From G963691835 sp963691835 (GTDB lineage Bacteria > Pseudomonadota > Alphaproteobacteria > Thalassobaculales > Thalassobaculaceae): DNA of 64,000 nt. Location: positions 2,976,001 to 3,040,000 of the forward strand of contig OY829383.1 of NCBI GenBank assembly GCA_963691835.1, given 5' to 3'. Below are positions 24,155 to 32,774 of this stretch, piece by piece. Below the pieces are notes generated by a model that searched no databases, was not told where the DNA came from, and saw nothing but the letters and a program-made list of their open reading frames with translations. How positions within the stretch are numbered: the first letter of the stretch is position 1; each line of letters begins with the position of its first letter. A program made the position numbers and the translations under genes.

Positions 24155-26128
24155 CTAGTAGTCGAGGAAGCTCCGCAGCTTCCGGGAGCGGGAAGGGTGC
24201 TTCAGCTTCCGGAGGGCCTTGGCTTCGATCTGGCGGATACGCTCCCGGGTGACCGAGAACTGCTGGCCGACCTCTTCCAAGGTGTGGTCGGTATTCATGC
24301 CAATGCCGAAGCGCATCCGGAGCACCCGCTCCTCACGCGCGGTCAGTGAGGCGAGGACACGCGTCGTGGTCTCCCGCAGGTTCGCCTGGATCGCGGCGTC
24401 GAGCGGCTGGACAGCGTTCTTGTCCTCGATGAAGTCGCCGAGATGGCTGTCTTCCTCGTCGCCGATCGGCGTCTCGAGCGATATCGGCTCCTTGGCGATC
24501 TTGAGGACCTTGCGGACCTTCTCAAGCGGCATCACCAGCTTTTCCGCCAGCTCTTCCGGCGTCGGCTCGCGGCCGATCTCATGCAGCATCTGGCGGGAGG
24601 TGCGGACCAGCTTGTTGATGGTCTCGATCATGTGGACCGGGATGCGGATGGTCCGCGCCTGATCCGCGATCGACCGGGTGATCGCCTGACGGATCCACCA
24701 CGTGGCGTAGGTGGAGAACTTGTAGCCGCGGCGGTACTCGAACTTGTCGACCGCTTTCATCAGGCCGATGTTGCCTTCCTGGATCAGATCCAGGAACTGC
24801 AGGCCGCGGTTCGTGTACTTCTTGGCGATGGAGATCACGAGGCGAAGGTTGGCCTCCACCATCTCCTTCTTGGCACGGCCGGCTTCCCGCTCACCCTTCT
24901 GGACCGTCTGGACGACCCGGCGGAACTCGCCGATCGGCAGCACGGCATCCTCCGAGATGGCGGCGAGCCCGTCCCGCAGTTCCGCGATCTCAAGCGCGTT
25001 CTGCTCGACATACTTGCCCCACTTGGCGTCGAGCGCGCCGACACGCTCCGTCCAGTTCGGGTCCAGCTCGTTGCCGAAATGCTCTTTCAGGAAGCTCTCA
25101 CGCTTCACGCCGGATTTCTCCGCGCGGCGGAGCATCTGTGTCTCGATGCCCAGCAGGTGGCGGTTGAGGGTGTAGAGCTGCTCAACCAGCGCCTCGATCC
25201 GGTTGTTGTTGAGGCGCACGCCCTCCATCAGCTCGATCAGCTCGTCCCGGAGCTTCACGTAGCGCCGCTCGCTGATCGGTGAGAGCTCCTCACCCTTCTG
25301 GAGGCGCTGGAGGCGGCGGTCCTGCGCCTTCTTCAGCTTGCCGTAGATCTCGGCAATCTTGTCGAACGTCTCGAGCACCTGCGGCATGAGCTGCTGCTCC
25401 ATGGCCGCCAGCGAGAGGTTGTTCTCCTCTCCGTCCTCGTCGTCGTCGTCGTCCTTGTCGGCCGAGTCTTCTTCCTGCTTGGCCTCTTCTTCCTCGGCCT
25501 CTTCCTCGTCGTCCGAGTCCGGCGCGTTTTCGTTCGCGGCCCCGGAGTTGTCGGGGGCGACGCCGCCATAGGTCGCGTCGAGGTCGATCACGTCGCGCAG
25601 CAGGACGGTGCCTTCCTTCAGCGCATCGCGCCACTGGATCAGCGCCTTGATGGTCAGCGGGCTTTCGCAGATGCCGCCGATCATCATCTCGCGGCCGGCT
25701 TCGATCCGCTTGGCGATCGCGATCTCACCCTCGCGGGACAGCAACTCCACACTGCCCATCTCACGGAGATACATGCGCACGGGGTCGTCCGTCCGGCCGA
25801 CATCGTCATCGGAGACGTTGCCCGCGGGACGGTCGCTTTCCGCCTCTTCCTTGGTATCGGCGGCGGGGGCGGCTTCCTCGCTCTCCTCGCTCTCGACGAC
25901 GTTGACGCCCATCTCGCTGAGAGAGGACAGCACGTCCTCGATCTGCTCGGAGGACATCTGGCCCTGCGGCAGGGCGGCGTTCACCTCATCATAGGTGAGG
26001 TAGCCACGCTCCTTGCCGCGCTTGACCAGGTTTTTGACCGCCTGGTTGGTGTTGTCCATCAGCGGGCCGTCTTGGCCCTCTTCGCGGTCCCGGGTCTCTT
26101 CGTCGTTCGCAAGTGCCTGTTTTGCCAT
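24155..26128 (-). CDS. rpoD: RNA polymerase primary sigma factor sigma-70
   Basis: 657 residues with the full RpoD layout. Region 1.1 is at the N-terminus (NLVKRGKERGYLTYDEVNAALP); region 1.2 is DDPVRMYLREMGSVELLSREGE; the non-conserved region contains a long Asp/Glu run near residues 195-235; region 2 is LRLVISIAKKYTNRGLQFLDLIQEGN with FSTYATWWIRQAITR; region 3 follows; and region 4 carries the HTH TLEEVGQQFSVTRERIRQIE. SD GGAGGAA lies 11 bases from the ATG. It lies downstream of dnaG with 86 bases between, in the conserved dnaG-rpoD arrangement. Confidence 0.97.
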   Translation of the reverse strand: MAKQALANDEETRDREEGQDGPLMDNTNQAVKNLVKRGKERGYLTYDEVNAALPQGQMSSEQIEDVLSSLSEMGVNVVESEESEEAAPAADTKEEAESDRPAGNVSDDDVGRTDDPVRMYLREMGSVELLSREGEIAIAKRIEAGREMMIGGICESPLTIKALIQWRDALKEGTVLLRDVIDLDATYGGVAPDNSGAANENAPDSDDEEEAEEEEAKQEEDSADKDDDDDEDGEENNLSLAAMEQQLMPQVLETFDKIAEIYGKLKKAQDRRLQRLQKGEELSPISERRYVKLRDELIELMEGVRLNNNRIEALVEQLYTLNRHLLGIETQMLRRAEKSGVKRESFLKEHFGNELDPNWTERVGALDAKWGKYVEQNALEIAELRDGLAAISEDAVLPIGEFRRVVQTVQKGEREAGRAKKEMVEANLRLVISIAKKYTNRGLQFLDLIQEGNIGLMKAVDKFEYRRGYKFSTYATWWIRQAITRSIADQARTIRIPVHMIETINKLVRTSRQMLHEIGREPTPEELAEKLVMPLEKVRKVLKIAKEPISLETPIGDEEDSHLGDFIEDKNAVQPLDAAIQANLRETTTRVLASLTAREERVLRMRFGIGMNTDHTLEEVGQQFSVTRERIRQIEAKALRKLKHPSRSRKLRSFLDY

Positions 26129-26214
26129 GCTTGCCCGTTCCTCCGCTCACTTCTGCCGCCCGAAAATGATCCCGGACCTGTCCGCCCGCCGCCCCGGCAA
26201 CGGACACAATAAAA

Positions 26215-28098
26215 CTAGGCGTCTCCGATCGCCTCACCGGCGGTCAGAGCGGCCAACGCATCCCGCAATGTCATCACACGTGTCCAACCATCGTCGCTCA
26301 ACGCGCCCTCCATCGCCCGCTCCGCCTCGCGAAGTTGGGCCTCCAGTTGCGGCCGGCCAATCCGTGACATGAGTTCCATGAACCCGGCCCGCACCTGTTT
26401 CTTGGTCGCTGTGGGCCGCGCAAAGGACGCATGCCCCAGCGTTTCTGCCCCAAGGAGTTCCTGATAGGAGTCCGTGTAACCTGACCGGAAGAGATGGGCT
26501 TTCAGGGCCGTCGCGTCAAGAGCGCTGTCGGCCCATGCGGCATCTAGAACGGCCTGACGGAGCGCGTCGAGCCGGTCATCCTCGAACGTCAGCAACCCGA
26601 GTGCCTCCCCCGATTCGTCCAACAGCCACGGATGCACAAGGACTGTCGCTAGAAGAATCTGGCACTGCCGCTGCGCCATCGTACGTTCAAGTGCTGCGCG
26701 CGCGCGGCCGCCCACATCGGGTCGGACGGCCGCCAGACCGGGTCTCAGGCCACCTTCACGCGGCCGCCAGCCGCCACCCCGCTGGGACCACGACGCGTTG
26801 CGGGACGGGCCGTTCTGGTCTCCGTACCGCGCCCGGCGCCGGCGCTCCCGGATCCGCCGCTCGATGTCATCGCTGTAGGTCTCCTGAACGTCCCGGGCGG
26901 CGATGCGCCGGATACGGTCCCGGATACGCCGGTGGAACTCGGCGACCCGCTCTGGCGTGTTGAGGGCGGACGCCGTCTCTTCGACCTCCCACAGGAAGTC
27001 AACCAACGGCTGGCCGCCATCCAGCGCGGCCCGCATTGCCTTGGGCCCGCCGTTGCGGATCAGGTCGTCCGGGTCCTTGCCGCCGGGGAGGGTAACGAAC
27101 CGCAGGGACTTTCCGGGACTCAGGATCGGCAACGCCCGGTCCCCGGCACGGGCGGCGGCATTCCGACCCGCTGTATCCCCGTCGAAGCACAGCAACGGCT
27201 CATCCGCCAGCTTCCAAAGCTCGGTGATCTGGTCTTCCGTCAATGCGGTGCCTAGAGGGGCGACAGCTTGCGGAAATCCCGCCTGGGACAGGGTGATCAC
27301 GTCCATGTAACCCTCGGCCGCGATCACCTCGCCCGCCTTGGTCGCGGCTTCCCGCGCCTGGGCGAGGCCGTAGAGTACCTGGCCCTTGTGGAAGAGCGGC
27401 CCGTCGGGGGAGTTGAGGTATTTTGGCTGCGCGTCCCCGAGGACCCGGCCCCCGAAGGCAATCGGCCGCCCTCGGCGGTCGGTGATTGGGAAGATCACCC
27501 GGTCGCGGAGGTAGTCATAGGTCTCCCGCCCGTCATCGGATCGTTTGATCAGCCCCGCCTCGACCATCTGGTCCACGCTCACCCCAGCCGCCTCCAGATG
27601 GGCGCGCAGCGCCCCCCGGCGCCCCGGGGCATAGCCAAGCCGGAACCGCCGGATCGTCTCTTCTGAAAGGCCGCGCCGGTCGAAATAGGCCCGGGCTTCC
27701 TTTCCCTCTGGCGCCCGAAGGCAGTCCTCATAGAACCGGCACGCCGCTTCGACGGCATCGTGAAGGGTTCGGCGCCGCTCCTCCTTTTCCCGGCTCTCGG
27801 GATCGGGGCGCGGCATCTCCAAGCCCGCACGCTCGCACAGGCTCTCGACTGCCTCGGGGAAAGACAGCCCCTCCGTCTCCATGACGAAGGTGATGATGTC
27901 GCCGTGCGCCTGGCAGGCGAAGCAGTGGTAGAAGCCCTTGTCGTCGACCACGTTCAGCGAGGGCTTGGTGTCCTGATGGAACGGGCAGAGGCCGATATGC
28001 TCCCGCCCCCGGCGCTTTAATTGCACTTTTCGCCCGACGACCTCGGAGATCGGCACGCGCGCACGCAATTCGTCCAGAAATTCGGGCGATAGGCTCAT
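26215..28098 (-). CDS. dnaG: DNA primase
   Basis: Synthesises RNA primers at the replication fork. 627 residues: N-terminal zinc-binding domain (CPFHQDTKPSLN, then FYHCFACQAHGD, giving Cys-His-Cys-Cys), the RNA polymerase domain with TOPRIM motifs (VIAAEGYMDVI, LLCFDGDTAGRNAA), and a C-terminal helicase-interaction domain. Between them, about residues 415-460, is a very Arg/Gly-rich segment (RRRRARYGDQ, RPREGGLRPG). It forms a likely operon with rpoD. Confidence 0.97.
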   Translation of the reverse strand: MSLSPEFLDELRARVPISEVVGRKVQLKRRGREHIGLCPFHQDTKPSLNVVDDKGFYHCFACQAHGDIITFVMETEGLSFPEAVESLCERAGLEMPRPDPESREKEERRRTLHDAVEAACRFYEDCLRAPEGKEARAYFDRRGLSEETIRRFRLGYAPGRRGALRAHLEAAGVSVDQMVEAGLIKRSDDGRETYDYLRDRVIFPITDRRGRPIAFGGRVLGDAQPKYLNSPDGPLFHKGQVLYGLAQAREAATKAGEVIAAEGYMDVITLSQAGFPQAVAPLGTALTEDQITELWKLADEPLLCFDGDTAGRNAAARAGDRALPILSPGKSLRFVTLPGGKDPDDLIRNGGPKAMRAALDGGQPLVDFLWEVEETASALNTPERVAEFHRRIRDRIRRIAARDVQETYSDDIERRIRERRRRARYGDQNGPSRNASWSQRGGGWRPREGGLRPGLAAVRPDVGGRARAALERTMAQRQCQILLATVLVHPWLLDESGEALGLLTFEDDRLDALRQAVLDAAWADSALDATALKAHLFRSGYTDSYQELLGAETLGHASFARPTATKKQVRAGFMELMSRIGRPQLEAQLREAERAMEGALSDDGWTRVMTLRDALAALTAGEAIGDA

Positions 28099-28141
28099 AG
28101 CGGGATCTTACCGCCGCTGAGTATCGATCGGCGAGCACTGC

Positions 28142-28618
28142 CTATCGGCGGGCACGGAAAAATTCCCGCAACAAAGCTGAGGCTGCCTTTTCCTCAATCC
28201 CGCCGATCACCTCCGGGGCGTGATGACAGGTCGGTTGGGTGAAAATGCGGGCGCCATGTTCCACGCCACCGCCTTTCGGATCATAGGCACCGAAGTAGAG
28301 CCGCCGGATACGCGCATGCGCGATTGCTTGGGCGCACATGGCGCACGGCTCCAACGTCACATAGAGATCGCAGTCGACCAGCTTGGGAGAGCCGACCACT
28401 GCTGCCGCGGCCCTCAAGGCCAGGATCTCTGCGTGTCCCGCGGGGTCTGGCGGGCTCTCCACCCGGTTCCCGGCCGAGGCGATGACCACGCCGTCCCGAA
28501 CGATGACGGCCCCCACCGGCACCTCTCCCATCTCGGCCGCCCGCCGGGCTTCCGCGAGGGCGTGTGCCATGGGCGTTTGAGCCTTGTTGTCTCTCGGGGC
28601 TTGACGGAAAGCGCTCAT
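28142..28618 (-). CDS. tadA: tRNA-specific adenosine deaminase
   Basis: Deaminates A34 to inosine in tRNA-Arg(ACG); essential in most bacteria. Zinc site residues are HAEILALRA (His and catalytic Glu) and LEPCAMCAQAIAHARI (two Cys). At 28618 the product is 158 residues. The family usually starts at about 28570 (MAHALAEARRAAEMGEVPVGAVIV region), and neither ATG has a convincing SD. It is divergent from rluB by 74 bases and ends 43 bases before dnaG on the same strand. Confidence 0.92.
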   Translation of the reverse strand: MSAFRQAPRDNKAQTPMAHALAEARRAAEMGEVPVGAVIVRDGVVIASAGNRVESPPDPAGHAEILALRAAAAVVGSPKLVDCDLYVTLEPCAMCAQAIAHARIRRLYFGAYDPKGGGVEHGARIFTQPTCHHAPEVIGGIEEKAASALLREFFRARR

Positions 28619-28692
28619 GGAACGACTTCTACGGCCCGCCGGCCGTCTCTCCAAGCCCCTGGAGTCCCGAGTGCCGTGCGGCCGGAGTATCC

Positions 28693-30429
28693 ATGGCAGA
28701 CTTCAAGTCCATATTTGAAACCGATCGCGAGCCCGAGCGGATCGCCAAACGGCTTGCGCGGGCGGGCGTCTGCTCCCGCCGGGACGCTGAACGGCTGATC
28801 GAGGCGGGCCGGGTTACGCTGGACGGTGAGGTCTTGAGCAATGCGGCCATCAACGTGGATGACAGCAGCGTCATTCTGGTCGATGGCCAACCCATCCCCG
28901 AGATCGAGCGCCCGCGTCTTTGGCGCTACCACAAGCCGCGTGGACAAGTGACGACGGACCGGGATCCGGAGGGGCGCCCCACAGTCTTTGACAACCTTCC
29001 CGAAGACCTGCCCCGGGTGATTTCCGTCGGCCGTCTGGACATGGACTCCGAAGGCCTCCTACTGCTGACCAACGATGGGGAACTGGCCCGATTGCTGGAA
29101 CTGCCGTCCACCGGATGGCTTCGCCGCTACCGGGTGCGGGTGTTCGGTAAGCTGCAACCTGCGGCCCTGAAGAGGTTGTCCGACGGCATCACCATCGAAG
29201 GTGTCGTCTACGGGGCCATTCAAGTCACCGTCGACCAACAGGGCGCGAACAACTCCTGGCTGACGGTTGGGCTTCGCGAAGGCAAGAACCGCGAGATCCG
29301 CCGGGTGATGGAGTATCTCGGCCTTCAGGTGAACCGCCTGATCCGAATCTCGTTCGGCCCCTTTCAGTTGGGGGATTTGGACGAAGGGCGCGCGGACGAG
29401 GTCAAGGAGCGGGTGCTGCGTGACCAGCTCGGCGTATCCAAGACGCCGTCCTCGACCTTGAGCCTCGGCGAGGATGCCGTGCCGAAAACCAGCCGGGCGC
29501 GCCCTCAGCGGGGGCCCAGACCCCCGCGCAGCAGAAACTCACCCACCCGGGATGAGGTCTGGTACGACAAAGCGCACCGGGATGAGGATCGCCCCTCCGG
29601 CAAAGGAGATCGGGGACGGGGAGGCCCGCGGCCTGGACCGCGCGGCGACCGTTCGGACAGTCGGTCCGATGGCCGTCCCGACAACCGTTCGGGTGGCCGG
29701 TTTGGGGGTCGCGGCGGAGAACGGGGCGGTGACCGTGGGGCTGAACGGGGTGGGGATCGCGCGCGGGACCGTTTCGCGGATCGGGGTGACAGCCGCCCAC
29801 CGCATGACAGGCCTGAGAGATCCTCTGGCGGCCGGCCAGAACGCGGCCAACCCGGCAGCGGCTCCCACGGTGAGGGACGTCCCCGCAATGAGACAGGCGA
29901 TCGCCGGGGCCCCCCAAGATCGGGGCCGTCCGGTGGAGGGCATTCGTCAGGCGAGAAGCGGTATGGCGGCCAGGGGTCGAGAGGACCGGCTCGCAAGGAC
30001 GCACGCAAGGACATTCGGGGGCCTGGACCGGCCCGCCGCTCCGCGATGCGGGAAGACGGCGATGGCGGCGATCGTCGCGATCGAAAAGGACCGCGGCCAA
30101 ATGCAGCGGAGGGTGATCGCTCCGCCGCGCCCCATAAGGCCCGCGGCGACGACAGCCGCGGAGGCAAGGGACCAGGCCAAAACCGCTCAGGGCCCAAGGG
30201 TCCCCGGGATCAGGGAGCGGCTGGTAGGACGGACCGCCCAAGGGGAACCAAAGGTCCCCAGAGCGCCAGAGGTCCTGAGGGTGCGAAAGGTCCGCAGGGC
30301 GCCAAAGGTCCACGCGGAGCTAAGGGACCAGGCGGTCGCGGTTCTGGAAACAAAGGATCTGACAGCAGGGGAGCTGCTGGCAAAGGCCAGGGAAATGCGA
30401 ATCGTCGCCGGCCGCCATCGCGGGACTAA
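28693..30429 (+). CDS. rluB: Pseudouridine synthase (RluB/RsuA family) with long disordered tail
   Basis: Makes pseudouridine in 23S (RluB) or 16S rRNA. 578 residues. An S4 domain (ERIAKRLARAGVCSRRDAERLIEAG, about residues 15-60) is followed by the synthase fold with catalytic Asp in VGRLDMDSEGLLLLTNDGEL, GLREGKNREIRRVMEYLG, and LIRISFGPFQLGDL. From about residue 265 the protein becomes a 310-residue Arg/Gly/Asp/Pro-rich tail (repeated RGG, GGDR) ending in collagen-like GAKGPQGAKG triplets and RRRPPSRD. GGAG lies 5 bases before the ATG. The tail overlaps rsmD by 35 bases. Confidence 0.92.
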   Translation: MADFKSIFETDREPERIAKRLARAGVCSRRDAERLIEAGRVTLDGEVLSNAAINVDDSSVILVDGQPIPEIERPRLWRYHKPRGQVTTDRDPEGRPTVFDNLPEDLPRVISVGRLDMDSEGLLLLTNDGELARLLELPSTGWLRRYRVRVFGKLQPAALKRLSDGITIEGVVYGAIQVTVDQQGANNSWLTVGLREGKNREIRRVMEYLGLQVNRLIRISFGPFQLGDLDEGRADEVKERVLRDQLGVSKTPSSTLSLGEDAVPKTSRARPQRGPRPPRSRNSPTRDEVWYDKAHRDEDRPSGKGDRGRGGPRPGPRGDRSDSRSDGRPDNRSGGRFGGRGGERGGDRGAERGGDRARDRFADRGDSRPPHDRPERSSGGRPERGQPGSGSHGEGRPRNETGDRRGPPRSGPSGGGHSSGEKRYGGQGSRGPARKDARKDIRGPGPARRSAMREDGDGGDRRDRKGPRPNAAEGDRSAAPHKARGDDSRGGKGPGQNRSGPKGPRDQGAAGRTDRPRGTKGPQSARGPEGAKGPQGAKGPRGAKGPGGRGSGNKGSDSRGAAGKGQGNANRRRPPSRD

Positions 30430-30949
30430 GCTCGCCACGCCGGATGGGCGGGACACCCGGCCGACGTCCGACCGTGTCCGGGAATCCCTGTTCTCGATCC
30501 TGGACGGGGGTCGGTATGGCGATCCCGTCACAGATGCGTTGGTTGTGGATGCCTTTGCCGGATCGGGCGCTCTGGGTTTGGAAGCCTTGTCAAGAGGGGC
30601 CAGGCATTCGGTCTTCATTGAACAGGATCCGGCAGCCGCTGCTGTGATCGGCCAGAACGCCCGCAGGCTCGGCAGAGGCGGAGACGTCACGCTCTACCGG
30701 CAGGACGCGACCTCATTTCGGGCTCCTGCGAAGGAGCCGGCCAGCCTGATCCTGATGGACCCGCCTTATCGCTCCGGCCTTGCGGATGCGGCTCTCGACG
30801 CCTTGGCTGGCGCTGGCTGGATCGACGGGGACTCGTTGATCGTGGTCGAAACGGCAAAAACGGAGCCATTGGCTTCGACCGAGCGCTGGAACCTGATTGA
30901 AAGCAGGCGGTACGGGCCAGCGCTTCTAAGCTTTCTCAGACGCGCCTAG
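30395..30949 (+). CDS. rsmD: 16S rRNA (guanine966-N2)-methyltransferase RsmD
   Basis: Methylates G966 of 16S rRNA with SAM. 184 residues: RIVAGRHRGTKLATPDG N-terminus, RPTSDRVRESLFSIL, SAM motif VVDAFAGSGALGLEALSRGA, and catalytic LILMDPPYRSG. The ATG at 30395, after AGGG, lies inside the 3' end of rluB, so translation is coupled. The frame is open a further 307 codons upstream, but that is only the shadow of the GC-rich rluB tail. Its stop overlaps the stop of the convergent gene by four bases. Confidence 0.95.
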   Translation: MRIVAGRHRGTKLATPDGRDTRPTSDRVRESLFSILDGGRYGDPVTDALVVDAFAGSGALGLEALSRGARHSVFIEQDPAAAAVIGQNARRLGRGGDVTLYRQDATSFRAPAKEPASLILMDPPYRSGLADAALDALAGAGWIDGDSLIVVETAKTEPLASTERWNLIESRRYGPALLSFLRRA

Positions 30950-32052
30950 CGGCCAAGAGCGGCGAGCGCGACGGGGCCGGATAGCGGAAGCACGTCCTGT
31001 ATGCGTCCCGCGACAAGTGCGGTGCGGCTTTTCGGATCAAGATCACCGATTGGCAGCAGCCCCGGACCTGTCGGCTCCATCAGCACATAGATGCGCTCGC
31101 CGTGATGAACGGTCGCGTCGCCTGGCTCGCCCGGAATATCGACGCCGAGCATCGCGTGACCCGGGATCGTGACCAGCACAGAGGAGTGGCGCGGCAGCAG
31201 CGTCTCCAGCAACGCCGCCATGGCGGTCGACTTGCTGTCGCAGTCTCCTCTTCCGATGCTCAGGACTTCGATGGGGGTGGCGAAACCGTTGCGCCGCCGG
31301 GGGTCCCGCGTCTCCAGCCGGTCGTAGGGGAGCGACTGAAAGGCAGTAAGAACGTCGGCGATCAAAGCCCTCGGCTTGGTTTTTCCCGACACACGCCGAA
31401 CGCTCTCCGCAAGTCCCGCGAGGTCTGGCGCCTGGGCCGCCGCCACACGGCCATAGTCGATCTGGACAAGGAACTCGTTCCCTTGACGGATCGCCCTGTA
31501 GTGATGATTCGCGTAGACATCAGCCGTCCGGCGATGCACCTGCTCCTTGATCTGGGATTGGAGCCGGGCCCCCACGCCCGTTTCGAAGGAGTCGATCTCC
31601 TGACGCACCAGTCGCTTGGCGACCGCCAGGTCATCGGCTCGCCCTTGCCGGTACCGGTACCGCTGCCGGACGGTTGTACCCTCGATGCTCGTGGTCAGCG
31701 TAACGGACGACGGCAGACGATCGGCGAGATCCGTCAGTCTCGCGGCGAGCGCTTCCGCCCAGTGCTTCTTTCCCTCTGCGACCACCGCGTCGGACGCGGC
31801 CCGGATCTCTCCCCGGAGAAACGTGCCGTCGAACCTGGGAATGAGCTTTTGGGCCCGCTCAAGGCTGTCATAGGGAAGCTGGTCACGGGCCTCCACGGTC
31901 CCGCCTCGTCCATCGGGTATCGGCAGGCGTACCGGGACACCAGCGGCGTTCGCAGTCCCCGGAACACTGAACGCCGCCCCAACGCCTCCCGTGAACGCGA
32001 GCAGTCGGCGCAACACGCCTCGACGGGTCTGGGTCCGCCCCCCGTCTTTCAT
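30946..32052 (-). CDS. Transglutaminase-like cysteine protein with Tat-type signal
   Basis: 368 residues. The N-terminus reads TQTRRGVLRRLLAF...SVPGTANA, a twin-arginine-like leader with a hydrophobic core and AxA cleavage site, so it is likely exported. The C-terminal half has a transglutaminase/protease-like triad pattern: SIGRGDCDSKSTAMAALLE (Cys), VTIPGHAMLGVDIPG (His), and a following acidic residue in LMEPTGPG. A middle helical region (about residues 100-210) is Arg/Gln-rich. The ATG at 32052 has AGGGGG 6 bases upstream. Role is unknown; cell-envelope processing is a guess. Confidence 0.65.
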   Translation of the reverse strand: MKDGGRTQTRRGVLRRLLAFTGGVGAAFSVPGTANAAGVPVRLPIPDGRGGTVEARDQLPYDSLERAQKLIPRFDGTFLRGEIRAASDAVVAEGKKHWAEALAARLTDLADRLPSSVTLTTSIEGTTVRQRYRYRQGRADDLAVAKRLVRQEIDSFETGVGARLQSQIKEQVHRRTADVYANHHYRAIRQGNEFLVQIDYGRVAAAQAPDLAGLAESVRRVSGKTKPRALIADVLTAFQSLPYDRLETRDPRRRNGFATPIEVLSIGRGDCDSKSTAMAALLETLLPRHSSVLVTIPGHAMLGVDIPGEPGDATVHHGERIYVLMEPTGPGLLPIGDLDPKSRTALVAGRIQDVLPLSGPVALAALGR

Positions 32053-32185
32053 CCGCCGCCCCCTTGAGCTGTCATCGCGTCCCGTATGCCGAAACCTCAT
32101 CGAAGAGTTGGACATCCGTTCGACCGGATTATGGCAGCGTCAGGAACTCGGTTTGTCCGGTCAAGTCAGCTCACAACGCGGGGCG

Positions 32186-32773
32186 CTAACCCGACGAGGC
32201 GCGTGTCGCGTGATCCAGAATCATCCGAATGGCGCCGCTGAAGACAACATCGAACAGGACGATGCCGGCCGCCACAGGTCCCGTGACGGAGAGACAACGC
32301 TGGGTGATCTCCCACACGAAGGCCAGCACGGCACCGTAGCCGGCAACCAGGAGAAGGGTGCCAAGACCACCTGGAAGTGCGCCCGAGGACAGGGCAGCCG
32401 CGACAGCCGCAAGCAGCCACGAGATGGGAACAGCCGCCCAGTTGTAGGGAACGATATAAGCCACAAACTTGTCCGTGCGATCGACCGACTCAAGGATACG
32501 CGCCACCATGAGCGGCCACGCCAGCCAGGTAATCCCGTAGATGGCGAGGTGACGCAGAACATTCAGGAAATCGAACTCGGCCAGTTGGCGTTCGTCCAGC
32601 GACAGGTACAGAACGATCAGATACGCGGGAGCAGCGATCCCGGCTGCCTGAAACGATCGCCAAAACGCCCGATCGGTTTCCTCGAACAGCTGGTTAGCAC
32701 CCGGGTCGCGCCGTGCGAAGAGCCAGGTGCCGTACAGCGACCGGACGATCTTGGGCACGTCGAGAACCGCCAT
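32186..32773 (-). CDS. Hypothetical inner-membrane protein with five helices
   Basis: 195 residues. A short cytoplasmic N-terminus (VLDVPKIVRSLYGTWLFARRDPGANQLFE) is followed by about five hydrophobic segments (AAPAYLIVLYLS, LAIYGITWLAWPLMV, YNWAAVPISWLLAAVAAAL, LGTLLLVAGYGAVLAFVW, VAAGIVLFDVVFSG). I do not recognise a named family with confidence. The ATG lies one base after the dapE stop (TGAC-ATG), so it is translationally coupled to dapE, but nothing connects it chemically to lysine synthesis. Confidence 0.7.
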   Translation of the reverse strand: MAVLDVPKIVRSLYGTWLFARRDPGANQLFEETDRAFWRSFQAAGIAAPAYLIVLYLSLDERQLAEFDFLNVLRHLAIYGITWLAWPLMVARILESVDRTDKFVAYIVPYNWAAVPISWLLAAVAAALSSGALPGGLGTLLLVAGYGAVLAFVWEITQRCLSVTGPVAAGIVLFDVVFSGAIRMILDHATRASSG

Positions 32774-32774
32774 G

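Noticed and set aside
24443..25282. 279-codon plus-strand frame inside rpoD
   Set aside because: Antisense to the most conserved parts of sigma-70; no domain pattern.
25430..25530. Repeated CGTCGTCGTCGTC tract, checked as a repeat element
   Set aside because: It encodes the Asp/Glu-rich segment of the RpoD non-conserved region.
29474..30394. 307-codon extension of rsmD within the rluB tail
   Set aside because: Composition is a frame-shifted reading of the Arg/Gly tail; the RsmD family starts at MRIVAGRHRG (30395) with its own SD.
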